Shown piece by piece: positions 1 through 11,702 of a DNA stretch of 64,000 bases. The DNA comes from Voacanga thouarsii (taxonomy: Eukaryota; Streptophyta; Magnoliopsida; Gentianales; Apocynaceae). How positions within the stretch are numbered: position 1 is the first letter of the stretch; each line of letters begins with the position of its first letter. A program made the translations under genes and the position numbers. The stretch lies in NCBI GenBank assembly GCA_026120185.1, contig JANUWF010001719.1, forward strand, positions 2,628,501 through 2,692,500, given 5' to 3'. Under the pieces are notes generated by a model. It had not been told where the DNA came from. It saw only the letters and a list, made by a program, of their open reading frames with translations, and made no database searches.

Positions 1-2440
1 CCTTTCTATTTTTCTTAAACAACAAATTCCAACCTCATTAGAGATTTGAAAGTTGCGTTAAGATAATTCATTAATTAATAAAAACGTTCACTATTGGTTT
101 AGATTAATAAAATGTATAATGTAAGCATCTTCCAATGAGTATAATAATTCACTAAGACTTTTCCTAACCTTTCATAATCTGTTGTTTAGAACGTAAATCT
201 TAAATACTACTAATTGTATTTGAGAAGAAATTGATAAACGTTTTCAGTAATCCGATACGGCCAAATTATTGGGTCATTTAGAAGTTGAAAAAAATGTAAT
301 GAAATAAAGTGTTCCATGCAACCTGAAGTATTTTTAGCAAAAAGATAATACTTTGATTACACAAAGTTGTGTATACAATTTTATAACTATGGTATATAAT
401 TTTATAAGTTGTATATAAATTACCATGCAATTTGAGCTATCAAATTTCATGATTCTAAAATTTAATATTAAATCCTTTCTAATATATATGAAGTTTTTTT
501 TAAAAAAAAGACTAAATTACCTTATTAAAAATTATAAGATAATTTGAAAATTTGAATATTAATTAATATTATGATTTAATGAGATAATAGATATTAAGGG
601 TACATTTAAAAAATAATAAATATATTATTAATTTTATAAAATAATAAATAATTTCAAACAAAAACAAAAGTCTTTAACATCTCTATAAGTAATCATGAAG
701 CCTAATACTTCCTATGCAAATCTCTAATTATGTTTTCCAGATGGTATGTGTAGATGTAACGCTTACTATTTAAAGACTCACTCAAATGATTGAATTATTA
801 GGGGAATAAGAAAGCAAATCAACAACAAATTAAGGACTTTGATAAATATATATATGAATTATAATATTAAATTCCATCATCAAAAACCAACTTCAAAGCG
901 TTCTCTTAACACCAAATATTGCTGGTAGGTTTCCATTAAAATATCTCTTTCATTCTCATGAAATCATACACTTATCCGGTCAAACTGCTTCGTCCCCTAA
1001 AGCCATCATTGTTTGTGTGCTCATCATTGAAGAAAAACAAACAAAAAGAAAATACCATGACTTTGAAGACCCAAAATAGTAATTTGAATATTTTTTGGAT
1101 TTTTTTTAATAAAAAATATAGCAAATTGAGATGCTGACATTGAAGGAAAGACTTTCCATGGGGAACACATGCAATGCTCTTCCAACTAAAAGTAAGTAAC
1201 GAGAGGAAAAAAAAAAAAAAAATCCAACCATTAATACATTTACTATAAGACAAAAAAAAGGTTGCGAATTTGAGACGTATCTTCTATCTATAAAGTTTAG
1301 GGAATAAAATATTTTTTTTAAAATTTGAAAATAACTTTTAAATAATTGATGCTTAACTCTTAAAATTTGTACATATATAACAATTTGTAAAAATACGATT
1401 AAATTATTTTTAAAATATAAATTATTGGATACCGTCGTTTACTAGTAGTGTGAATTACATTCCACAATTAATATTTTTTAGTAAATGGTAAAAAACATAT
1501 TTAAATATAATTTCTTAAAATCCATCTAATAAAGATGTTATTTTTTAAGAAAAATAAAAAATATGATTTATCATACATTTCATTTCTTTTTGCTTTTGAT
1601 TGTGATTGTAAAAACATATATTTAAGAGATATTCAATCATATAATCATAATAATTTCTCAAATTAGAAATTTTAGATTTGAAAAAAAATTCTTATTATAA
1701 CATACAAGGAATTCAATAATATTAGTCACACATCTCTCTTTCTTTTACTTTAATAAATTGCTTATAAGTTATAATCCATGTGATAAAGACTTCTTTTTGA
1801 TTTTTTTTAGAAAAATGAAATATTATTTACCACATTTCTCATTTCACTCCTTTCTTTCTTTCTTGCTCTTGATTGAGATCATAAAAATGAATAGTTACAT
1901 AGATTTATAGTAGTAACAATTTGAGCACAATAATAACGTGTTCTTTTTTCTCAGGATTGAAATTCTAAAGCGGAAAAAACTCTTATTATTCCAAACTCTT
2001 TCTTTACCTGCGAATATAATTTTCGTTGAAATTTGCCTAATTATTAAAAAAAAAAATCTACTCTCTGATTTTCTGATTGGATCACAGAAAATTCACCGCG
2101 CTGCCGTTGGAGAAATTAAAAAAAAAACAAAAAACAAAAAAACAAAGCGGGCAACTCGATGGAAGTTGTCCCCGTTATTACCAACGAGCGCGTGTTCTCA
2201 CGATAAACTAGTAGACTCCACATGTCACATCAATGGAATGTTTATGTTCGCGATCAGCCTGCTGTCGGGTCCCGCAGGCCTACAGCTAGAACGCTTCGAC
2301 GAACCTAATGATGCGAGCGTTTAATCACGCTTCATTTTCTCGCGTGGAGGGGACCCCACTCTTGTCAACATGTGTTCTTGGAGGTAGATTCACTTTTGTC
2401 TAAGCCAACTTTTAACCGGAGTTAGGTCTCAAAAGGTCGT
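1..2440. other. AT-rich upstream region, no gene seen
   Basis: No supportable gene on either strand. The stretch is AT-rich with many A and T runs. The open frames here (for example on - around 972-1253 and on + around 1938-2324) are low-complexity Lys/Phe-rich translations with no recognisable domain. From about 2090 to 2400 the base composition becomes noticeably less AT-rich, just before the inferred TPS leader, so this part probably holds the TPS promoter. I could not single out a convincing TATA box. Confidence 0.6.
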
Positions 2441-2560
2441 AGTTAAGTTACAAGAGTTTGCGGCTCACTGTCCCTCATTCTTTTCTCCCATCAGAGACAC
2501 TACCACACTCTGTACTCTGTGTGTTTCTGTTCGTATCTCTGTCTGATTTTTTCTGCATAG

Positions 2561-2665
2561 ATGCATGGAAAGATAGAGAAAAGAAATGCTTTGAACGGAC
2601 ATCACTTTTTGAACGGGGGTGTTAAAGAGGAAAAAGGAATGGAAATTAGAATTTGCAGACGGTAA
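2561..2665 (+). CDS. Upstream ORF in the TPS leader (34 codons)
   Basis: An ATG at 2561 opens a 34-residue frame ending in TAA at 2663-2665, inside the presumed first leader exon of the class II TPS gene. The peptide is basic, with a Gly/His/Asn-rich centre, and ends in Ile-Cys-Arg-Arg. Two more short frames share this leader: an ATG at 2586 that stops after two codons, and one at 2695-2742 of 15 residues. Upstream ORFs with conserved peptides have been described for some plant class II TPS genes; whether this peptide matches one is not something I can check here. If translated it would be expected to limit initiation at the main ATG at 3741. Confidence reflects the clear frame but the unproven transcription start. 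Confidence 0.45.
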   Translation: MHGKIEKRNALNGHHFLNGGVKEEKGMEIRICRR

Positions 2666-2790
2666 AAAGCTAGCAAGAGAAAAGTTTGTGCTTGATGCCA
2701 TTGCTGTTGAGGGAGAAGAATCTATTAATTAGATATTTGTAGTGGGAATCTTTGGCTTTTTTGAGATCATACTTATTGCTGCCTTGAAGG

Positions 2791-3681
2791 GTAAGCTCAA
2801 CATCTTCTTTCCTCACTGTACCCAGGCAATAGTACCGCTTGCAGTTGCAGGCACTTTGTGGTTGTTTCTGTTCTTTGCTTTGTTTTCTTTTATGGGTTTT
2901 TGATGGCAACTTTTTAGAAGCACTTGTAACAGTAGTTTTCCACTACTCATGAACATGGTTTTGGCTTGTTGCCTGTTGCCTTTTGGCTGCAAAGTCGACT
3001 ATCTTCACCCTTTGGTGTCTGTTCTTTTGGATGGAAGATGGGTTAAGTTGACACCTTTTTGTTTTTCTAGTTATTTGGATCAAATTCTTCTGTAGATTGG
3101 CAATCTTAGCAAAGGGGCTGCCTGGTTTTCGTTTTGTTTGGCTTCCAGAGGTAAAAGTTGTATCTGTTTGGTTCTGTGTTGGGTTTAGTTGGTTTCTTAT
3201 ACTCTCAAGTTTTCTGTGAATCCTCCTATGTTTCATTTTGTAAATTGGTAATTGATGGAATGCCATATATCTTCTAAGTCTCCAATGTGGTTCTTCAGGT
3301 TCTTGAGATTTGTCCCTGTTTCTAAAAAATCAATTGAGTTGAGCTTATTGATTTTATATGTCATCTTCATCTAGTTTTGCTTTTGTTCAGTTTGCGATTG
3401 AGTCCATTCCTATTCTTTTTCTTGTCCTTTATTGGTGTAGGGTCTAAGAAGCTGGTAATTAGAATCCATTGCAGGTTTAGTTGTTTTCTTTCTTGATTGT
3501 CATGGATGAAAGTTTCCATTCCAAAATTTATGTGTTCAATCTAGGGACAAAAGATTGCAACTTTTTGCTATTGAGTAGTCGGCCTATGTCTTCAGCACTT
3601 AATGTTAACCATCCATAGCTCTGTCCTTTTTCTGACTCATAGAGGAGGACATTAATTTGCGTTATTAACTTGGTTTTCTCA
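2791..3681 (+). other. Probable 5' leader intron of the TPS gene
   Basis: A strong donor (AAGG/GTAAGC) lies at 2791. A pyrimidine-rich acceptor (GGTTTTCTCAG) ends at 3681, 59 bases before the start codon. The stretch between is T-rich, as plant introns are, and carries no meaningful frame. Removing it would join the uORF-bearing leader exon to the 59 bases just before the TPS ATG. This is inferred from splice-site consensus only. Confidence 0.5.
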
Positions 3682-3740
3682 GTCAAACAGAGGAGGGATC
3701 AGAAAATCGTAGTTTCCAAGCTTAAATTTGTACTAGAAAA

Positions 3741-6700
3741 ATGGTCTCGAGATCTTATTCCAACCTATTGGATCTCACTTCTGGTGATTCTCCAACCTTT
3801 GCTCGAGGAGGGAAGAAGCTATCTCGAGTTGCAACTGTACCAGGGAAGTTAACTGAGCTAGATGATGAGAGTAGTACTGTTAGCTCTGATGCTCAGTCAT
3901 CTGTTTCCCAGGACCGAATCATCATTGTTGGAAACCAGCTTCCACTTCGGGCGCATCGAATATCAGATGGTGAGGGAGGGTGGAACTTTAGTTGGGACGA
4001 GGACTCCCTTCTTTTGCAACTCAAAGATGGCCTTGGAGAAGATGTGGAAGTAATATATGTTGGAAGTCTGAAAGAAGAAATTGACCCAAGTGAACAAGAT
4101 GATGTAGCCCAGACTTTGCTTGAAACATTCAAATGTGTGCCTGCTTTTATTCCTCCTGAGCTATTCAGTAAATTCTACCATGGCTTCTGCAAACAGCATT
4201 TATGGCCTTTGTTTCACTATATGCTCCCTTTATCACCTGATCTTGGCGGCAGGTTTGATCGTTCTCTGTGGCAAGCTTATGTCTCTGTGAATAAGATTTT
4301 TGCTGATAAAGTAATGGAAGTGATTAGCCCTGATGATGATTTTGTGTGGGTTCATGACTACCATTTGATGGTTTTGCCAACATTTCTGAGAAAGAGATTT
4401 AATAGGGTAAAGCTTGGATTTTTTTTGCATAGCCCATTCCCGTCGTCAGAGATATATCGAACCTTACCAGTAAGGGATGAACTTCTACGAGCACTCCTGA
4501 ACTCTGACCTTATAGGCTTTCACACATTTGATTACGCAAGGCATTTTCTCTCTTGCTGTAGTAGAATGCTTGGAATATCTTATCAATCTAAACGGGGTTA
4601 TATAGGTCTAGAATACTATGGCCGAACAGTAAGCATTAAAATTCTTCCTGTTGGGATACACATGGGCCAGCTTCAGTCTGTATTAGATCTTCCTGAGACA
4701 GAAGCTAAGGTTGCTGAATTACGTGACCAATTCAGGGGTCAGACTGTTTTGCTTGGAGTTGATGACATGGATATATTTAAGGGAATAAGCTTGAAACTCT
4801 TGGCCTTTGAGCAACTGCTCACTCAGCATCCTAATAAGAGAGGTAAGGTGGTTCTGGTTCAAATTGCAAACCCTGCTAGGGGCCGAGGAAAAGATGTACA
4901 GGAAGTCCAGTCAGAAACTTCTGCCACAGTGCAAAGAATCAACCAGAGGTTTGGACGATCAGGATATGAGCCTGTAGTTTTGATTGATATCCCACTTCAG
5001 TTCTATGAGCGTATTGCTTACTACGTAACTGCAGAGTGTTGTCTTGTTACTGCAGTTAGGGATGGCATGAATCTGATACCTTATGAATATATCATATGTC
5101 GACAAGGAAATGATAAGCTGGATGAAACCTTGGGCATGAGTCCATCAGCACCAAAGAAAAGCATGTTGGTGGTCTCTGAATTTATTGGATGCTCTCCATC
5201 TCTTAGTGGGGCAATTAGGGTGAATCCATGGAACATCGATTCTGTTGCTGAAGCTATGGATTCTGCCCTAATAGTGTCTGAGGCAGAGAAGCAAATGCGC
5301 CATGAGAAGCACTATAGATATGTAAGTACACATGATGTTGCATATTGGGCTCACAGCTTTTTGCAAGATCTTGAAAGGGCTTGTAGAGATCATGTAAGGA
5401 GGAGGTGCTGGGGTATTGGCTTTGGTTTGGGGTTCCGTGTTATTGCCTTGGATCCAAGTTTCAGAAAGCTATCTGTTGAACATATTGTATCTTCATATAA
5501 GAGGACAAAGAACCGGGCAATTCTTTTGGACTATGATGGTACTATGACACAGCAGGGTTCAATCAGTACGAGTCCAAAAGCAGAGAACATTGAAATCTTG
5601 AATAACTTGTGCAGGGATCCCAAGAATATAGTGTTCATTGTTAGTGGGAATGACAGAAAGACTCTAACACAATGGTTTTCTTCTTGTGAAAGATTAGGAA
5701 TTGCAGCAGAACATGGTTATTTTGTGAGGTATCATTTCTCTATTTCTAGCCTTCCTTGTTTTAGCTTTCACATCTGCAAAATGTGCATAACAAAGAAAAA
5801 TTGAAAACAGGCATGTTCATGGATTTTGAATTCATCATGTATATCCAGGATGCGTTTTGCATAATTGTACCTTGAAAGGAGTACAACTGTTGCTTGAGTT
5901 GTTATCTCATATTTCATTCTTTCTTCTTCTCTGTGTCTCTGTTTCTACCCCAACTTGCTACAGAAATTCAATATAAGTTTGTTGAGCTTGTGCACAAATA
6001 TGCTCACACTTAGGATTACGGGGATTTTTTTTTCTTATTTATTTTTTTTTGATAGCCCATTTGTAACCCCATCTCAGCATTTCTGGACCTGCCTTCAAGG
6101 TTCGGCATTTTTTGTATTAGACTTTGAAAGCTGAGTTTATCCTCACTTCTTTTTCAGGCCAGATTTGAATGCAGAATGGGAAACTTGTATTTCTGTTCCG
6201 GATTTTTACTGGAAACAAATTGCTGAACCCGTAATGAAACTGTATACTGAAACAACTGATGGTTCTTTCATAGACACCAAAGAAAGTGCTCTTGTTTGGA
6301 ACTACCAGTATGCAGATCCAGATTTTGGCTCCTGCCAGGCCAAGGAGCTTTTGGATCACCTGGAAAGTGTTCTTGCTAATGAACCAGTTTCTGTCAAGAG
6401 TGGTCAGAACATTGTTGAAGTTAAACCTCAGGTTAGTAGTAGCGTATTTGTTTGCTCCAATTCGTTTGGATATGAGTGATGTAGTTCCAGAAACACTAGA
6501 CTTTTATAGTTTTTTCTGAGTTTAATCTCATGTTTAGGTTTACCATTAGCAGTGAATGTAGCTACAACTAGGCTTCTTTGAATAACCCAATAAATATACC
6601 TTCTGTACTATGTTTATTAGATAAGAGTGATCTGAAGTGAAAGTGAGCTTGAACTTAAAACTAAAATTTATTGTAGTTTTTCCCTTCATATATTTGCTAG

Positions 6701-7958
6701 ATAGAATTTGAGTTCTAGATAGATCATTTGCTGCTTAGTTTTTATTGTTGTAAAGTTAGCATGCATGAGCTAGTTTATGTGGGTTTTAAAATTTATTAGA
6801 ATTCTTTCTCCTTTTTAAGGGTGAAATCATGACCGAATATTAAAAAGAATTTGGCACGCTTTTCAATTATTCGAACCACATTATCTCCTCTGTTCTTTTT
6901 TCAGGTCCTCTCTTTCCAATTTTTTATTCTGTCTGAAATGGTCAGCATATATTTTTGCTATAAAGGTTTAAAAAGACAACAGCTAGTTGTCCTTTACCCG
7001 ACATATTTCTATGACAGGCTATTTCACTTGAAATAATAAGTTAAACACTTATATTTAAGAGATGTGAATAGAACAGTTTTATCTCAGGATTTTGCTCTCC
7101 CCAACACCATGCCACTGTATAATAGAAAACTGGCATTGTTTCTTCTTTCTCACCTCTCAGATGTCAAATCATCCTGTCTGGGAATATGGCTCTAGGCAAT
7201 CCATTACTTGATCATCATTGAAGTGATAAAGTGTTATATTTAGTTTTTCATTACAATGTCATCAAATATTCGAGTGATGTAAATTATCTGGCAAACAGGC
7301 TTGAAAATGAAGGATGTAGTATCAGCATAGCTTAGTTTTTGGGTACTCTCTAAGTTGGAAAACATAGGTTGGAGGTCTGGTCGCTATCAAGATGCAGTTT
7401 CTAACCAGCAATTCTTCACTTCATGTTTGATACCATGAATTTAACGTGCTTTTGGAATTTAAAAACCCAAACGGGACAAGACAACAATAACATATTCTTG
7501 GTGACTTTTCTTCTTAAAATTGAGCATATATGATGATTCTTTAAATTTGGCTACTTGTTCATTTTGACATTCTTTTCCCGTCCCCGTGATGGTCTTTTAC
7601 TGATCCTTCACTTATCCATTATCCGCATTAGGGTGTAAACAAGGGCCTTATAGCAGAACGCCTCCTAGCAACAATGCGGCAAAAGGAAATTCTTCCAGAA
7701 TTTGTTCTCTGCATAGGTGATGATCGATCGGATGAGGATATGTTTGAGGTGATAATGGGTGCAGTTGCGAATGCCTCGCTCTCCCCATTTGCCGAGGTTT
7801 TTGCTTGTACGGTTGGCCAAAAACCCAGCAAGGCTAAATACTACTTAGAGGATACACCCGAGATACTGAGAATGTTGCAAGGCCTTGCTGCTGCTTCTGA
7901 GCAATCAGCCAAAAATATTCCCCGAGCATCGCAGCGGGTGATCATTGAAAAGGAATAA
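3741..7958 (+). CDS. Class II trehalose-6-phosphate synthase-like protein, TPS8/9/10 type
   Basis: Three coding exons: 3741-5728, 6158-6431 and 7632-7958. All introns are GT-AG and the exons join in frame to 862 codons, the usual length and exon plan of plant class II TPS genes. The GT20 synthase-like domain spans about residues 59-545, with HDYH at 205-208 and RDGMNL further on. The HAD phosphatase-like domain spans about 590-840, with DYDGT at 597-601 and GDDRSDED at 783-790. Several residues needed for catalysis in active enzymes are changed: NRLP is NQLP (65-68), the DRLD glucosyl-donor site is DDMD (341-344), and phosphatase motif SGR is SGN (635-637). The DDMD change is typical of class II proteins, which are thought to act as regulators or T6P sensors in the cytosol rather than as synthases. 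Wording around residues 1-60 and 555-590 resembles TPS8-10 more than TPS5-7. No frameshift or stop, so it is probably functional. Confidence 0.95.
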
Positions 7959-8545
7959 GAAGAAAAATCAGAGTTCCTTAGAGTATTGTAGACCAAATGA
8001 CCATATAGTATCTTGTTTTTCTAGTGAGATTTGAATTGTAGCATTCTTAGATTTGATTTGCATTCACCTATTGGAATTTCATGATTGCAGTAGACTGTGT
8101 TATCTTCAGGGAGATTTGTTTCAATTGTAAGTAAGTTTTTAATGCAACTGCAAGATTGTTGTTTATAATTCTCACTTGATCACAATTGAATAGTCTTGTC
8201 ACAGTTTGTTTTTTTATTTATTTTTACTTTGGAGAAAAAAAAAAAAAAATCATGTTGATGTGGAAACCTGAAAATCTTCAGGATGCTAATTTTGGATTCT
8301 TCAAGGGCAGCCATTCCTTAAATCTCATATGCCGATTAAGTAATGGGGAGAAATTCTTGTATGAACCGTAGATTTGTGAATTATATATATTAATGAGTTG
8401 TATTATATATATTTTATTACATGAAGTATAACTTTTCAATGCATGTGTCAACGTAAATCGAGTTCATTCTAAAATTTCTGAGATAATAACATGGTTGAGT
8501 GCGTGTTTGTAACTCCTAAGACAATGTATCAAAATTTAGCAACTG

Positions 8546-8597
<52 letters not shown>

Positions 8598-9318
8598 CAA
8601 AATAAAAAATCATCACAAGTTAAAGTGTACTTAAACGGTTAAACCTATAGTTTCAGAATGGACTCATTTGATGGTAGTAGCTTAAGTCGGTTAGATAAAA
8701 GAATTATTTGATAATTCAAATAAGTATTAAAATTATGATATATGTATAACTTAATTAAATATTTAAAATTAATTAATTAAGTAATTTTTATAATATATAA
8801 TAATTAAATATTTAACTATTTTGGTATGTTTGATACTAAGTTTTTATTATTATCTTAATTGATGAAAATATGCTAAATCCTCTTATAAATTCTAAACAAA
8901 ATAAAAGTTACTTAAAATTTGAAATATGAATAGATTAGACATGTATCTAATTATTACTATTTTTAGTCAATATAAATTATAATAATATAAAATATAAAAT
9001 AAGTTATAATTAATTTAGTTTTCAAATTTAGACTTAAGAATCTTTTTGATAAAGCTGAAATTCGAAGATTGAAGTATACATTTTTAAGCAATGAATTTTG
9101 AAAATTAAAATTTGAAGATTGAATTTAAAGTCTAAATCTAAATATTGACTTAAATATTATTTATTTTTATACTATATTTTATTACAATATAATTTAGATT
9201 AAATAGAAAAGAATAATAACAATAAGTTGAATATATAATATATTTAGATTTTAAATTTAAGTAATTTTTATTTCACTTAAAATTTTTAATAAGATTTCAG
9301 TGCATATTAACCCATTAA
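7959..9318. other. TPS 3' UTR, then AT-rich spacer with a TA microsatellite
   Basis: The 3' UTR probably ends within about 300 bases of the stop. A pure (AT)n tract of about 49 bases lies at 8548-8596. From about 8690 to 9318 the DNA is very AT-rich, and parts of it (for example about 9140-9200) match the reverse complement of sequence near 24,381-24,480 beyond the copia element. No gene is visible. Confidence 0.6.
8548..8596. repeat. (AT)n microsatellite
   Basis: About 49 bases of uninterrupted alternating AT downstream of the TPS gene. Confidence 0.98.
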
Positions 9319-9683
9319 TATTATGAAATCAATAAGATAAAAGCGGATGTTCATTTTTTTTATATTATCCATTTGTTTAGAAGATAGATGTGACTGTTCA
9401 CTTTTTGAGATTATTTATTTATTTAAAAAATAAATACAATTGTTTGTTTCTCTAAAGTTATTAATTTTATAGATAAGATGAAATTGTATTTAATAGATTT
9501 ATTTCTTATTTTTTAAAATAGTGTATCTGACCCTTTATAAATATGGGTCTTATGTAAACTAATAAAATATCAAATTGAATCAACTTAAGTAATTCAGTGA
9601 CTTCTCTACTTCATATAATTTTTATACGCTATAGATTTCTTGCAGTTTATTTCATGATTCTATTTTGAATTCAATTTACAATA
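9319..9683 (+). repeat. 5' LTR of the old copia element
   Basis: Homologous to 23,690-24,002 throughout, with a shared block around 'ACCCCTTTATAAATA' that probably holds the TATA box. The terminal TG has decayed to TA. The 3' end directly abuts the CGTTATCAGCACGAG primer-binding-type site. Confidence 0.85.
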
Positions 9684-10469
9684 CGTTATCAGCACGAGAT
9701 TATATTGAAATTACTATTGAAGCTTACAATCAAGTCAAAATTATCGAAGTTACTCTGCTGAAACTTACAATTAAGTCGATGTTATCAAAATTACTCCGCT
9801 GAACCTTATAATCAAGTAAGTAGCTTGGTTTTTTGAAATTTATAAGTAAGACGAAGAAAGGTACTTTTTCTACTTAATTTTGTAGTAGCATGGTGAATCT
9901 CACCAAAATTGTGTTTGCAACTCTTGATATTATCCGGAAAAATTATTTATCATAAATACTAAATGCTGAAATGTATTTAACTGCAATAGGTTTGGCGGAT
10001 ACTATTGTTGAGGAAAGTTCAAATCATTATCACAAAATAGTGCTAAAGTTATGATTTTTCCCCTTCATCATTTTTATGATGATTTAAAAGCAGAATATAT
10101 AATTGTAAAAGATTCACTTGTTTTATGGAATAATCTAAATGAAAGGTTTGACCACCAAAAGACAATTGTCCTTGAAAAGTACGGTATAATTGGATGCATT
10201 TGAAATTGTAATTTTAAATTCGTTAGTGAGTATAATTTAATTATATTTAAAATTATCTCACAATTAAATTTGTATATAGAAAATATTACTGATAATGATA
10301 TGTTGGAAAATACTGTTTTTACTTTTCATACCTCAGATATGTTCCTGTAGCAGCAATATTAAGAAGATAGATTAAAAATATATATAGAATTGATATCTTG
10401 TTTTCTCGTAATTGAGTAAAATAATAAATTATTAATAAAAAATAATGATGCCCAACCAACAGGTTTTAT

Positions 10470-10860
10470 ACCATTCTTAGAAGTAAATGCTATTAAAACT
10501 TTTAACTTTGGCTCCAAAAGAGGTCATGGCCATGGGTGTGACTATAGACATATACACGGCCATGATAGAAGTATTCATTATGATCGTAATAATCAAAATA
10601 ATGTTATAAGAAATAATGATAACTACCAGAAGTAAATAAGAAATAATGAAAAAAAGGAAAAGAAATAATGTTGTTTTGGTAAATTATGAAGATAAATGTT
10701 ATTGATATCATATGAAAGGTCATTGGTCATATGCCTGTTGTATGACAAAATATCTTATGGATCTTTATTAGACTTTTATTAAAAAGGAAAACAAAAATAT
10801 TGAAGCAAATTTATGTTACAAAGACTTACAAATCAATTGTCAGATTCATTTATTCTTAAC
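10470..10860 (+). pseudogene. Copia gag remnant with CCHC zinc knuckle
   Basis: Translation near 10,690-10,770 gives a C-x2-[C lost]-x4-H-x4-C knuckle followed by a Thr-Lys-Tyr-Leu-Met-Asp-Leu-Tyr stretch. It matches the equivalent knuckle region of the copia copy at 62.47-63.54 kb. A Gly/His/Arg-rich tract precedes it (about 10,510-10,600), as in the younger copy. Several frameshifts and stops, including a first knuckle Cys changed to Tyr-Trp-Tyr context. Non-functional. Confidence 0.7.
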
Positions 10861-11702
10861 TCCACAGGAGTTACCAAATCGCATATTCCAACTATAAATA
10901 ATCTTATTTGGATAAAAGTCTCAATAGGATAAAATGAAAATTCTTTGTCTATTGAATCAAAATCATGCCACAAGTATGGATGACCCATTAATTCAAAAGA
11001 TAAAAAATTATGAAAAAAAGGATTAAATGATTAGAGTAATCAAGTTGAAGAATTAGAAAATAAGGACTAATAAACAACTGATAAAAATATCTAAATTTCT
11101 AAAAGTAGTAAAAATAATATTGATATTTCTGTCAATTATACTACTTCTGACAGAAGTTGGAATCGGGTGAAAACAACTGTTGGTGATGTTTTTGTATATA
11201 ATATGTCACTTGATATTTTAGAATATAATGAGGATTTTAAACCAACATAGGTTGAAAGATATCATCATAGAAGTGACTAGTTAAAATAAAAAGACGTGAT
11301 TCAATCAGAACACCAAAAGGTGTAAAGTCAATTAGTTAAAAATGGGTATATGTGAGAAAGTAAAATTAAAATTATGCAGCCATGAGATATGAATCATGAC
11401 TTGTAATACAAGGCTTTTTGAAAAACCGAGTGTTAACTAAGATAAGACATACATGATAGACACAATTATACTCTAATACATTATGAGTATGATAGTACAA
11501 AAAAAAATTGTATTATGTCTAATAGATGTAATTATTGCTTGTTCATGTGGAAGATTTTGATAATGATATTTATATTAAAATTTTTAGAAGAAATTAGTAT
11601 ACATGAAGCATATAATTCTGGCCATCATAAATTAAATTACAAAAATCATTGCACTGCTTAAAATAGTTTGGACATATGTGGTATAATTATCTTAGTGAAT
11701 AT

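Noticed and set aside
1938..2324. 128-codon frame on + upstream of TPS
   Set aside because: Lys/Leu-rich translation through poly-A and poly-T runs with no domain; it overlaps the likely promoter.
3893..4430. Open frames on - opposite TPS exon 1
   Set aside because: Shadow frames of a strongly coding exon.
6851..7036. 61-codon frame in TPS intron 2
   Set aside because: Lies between good splice sites; hydrophobic translation of a T-rich intron.
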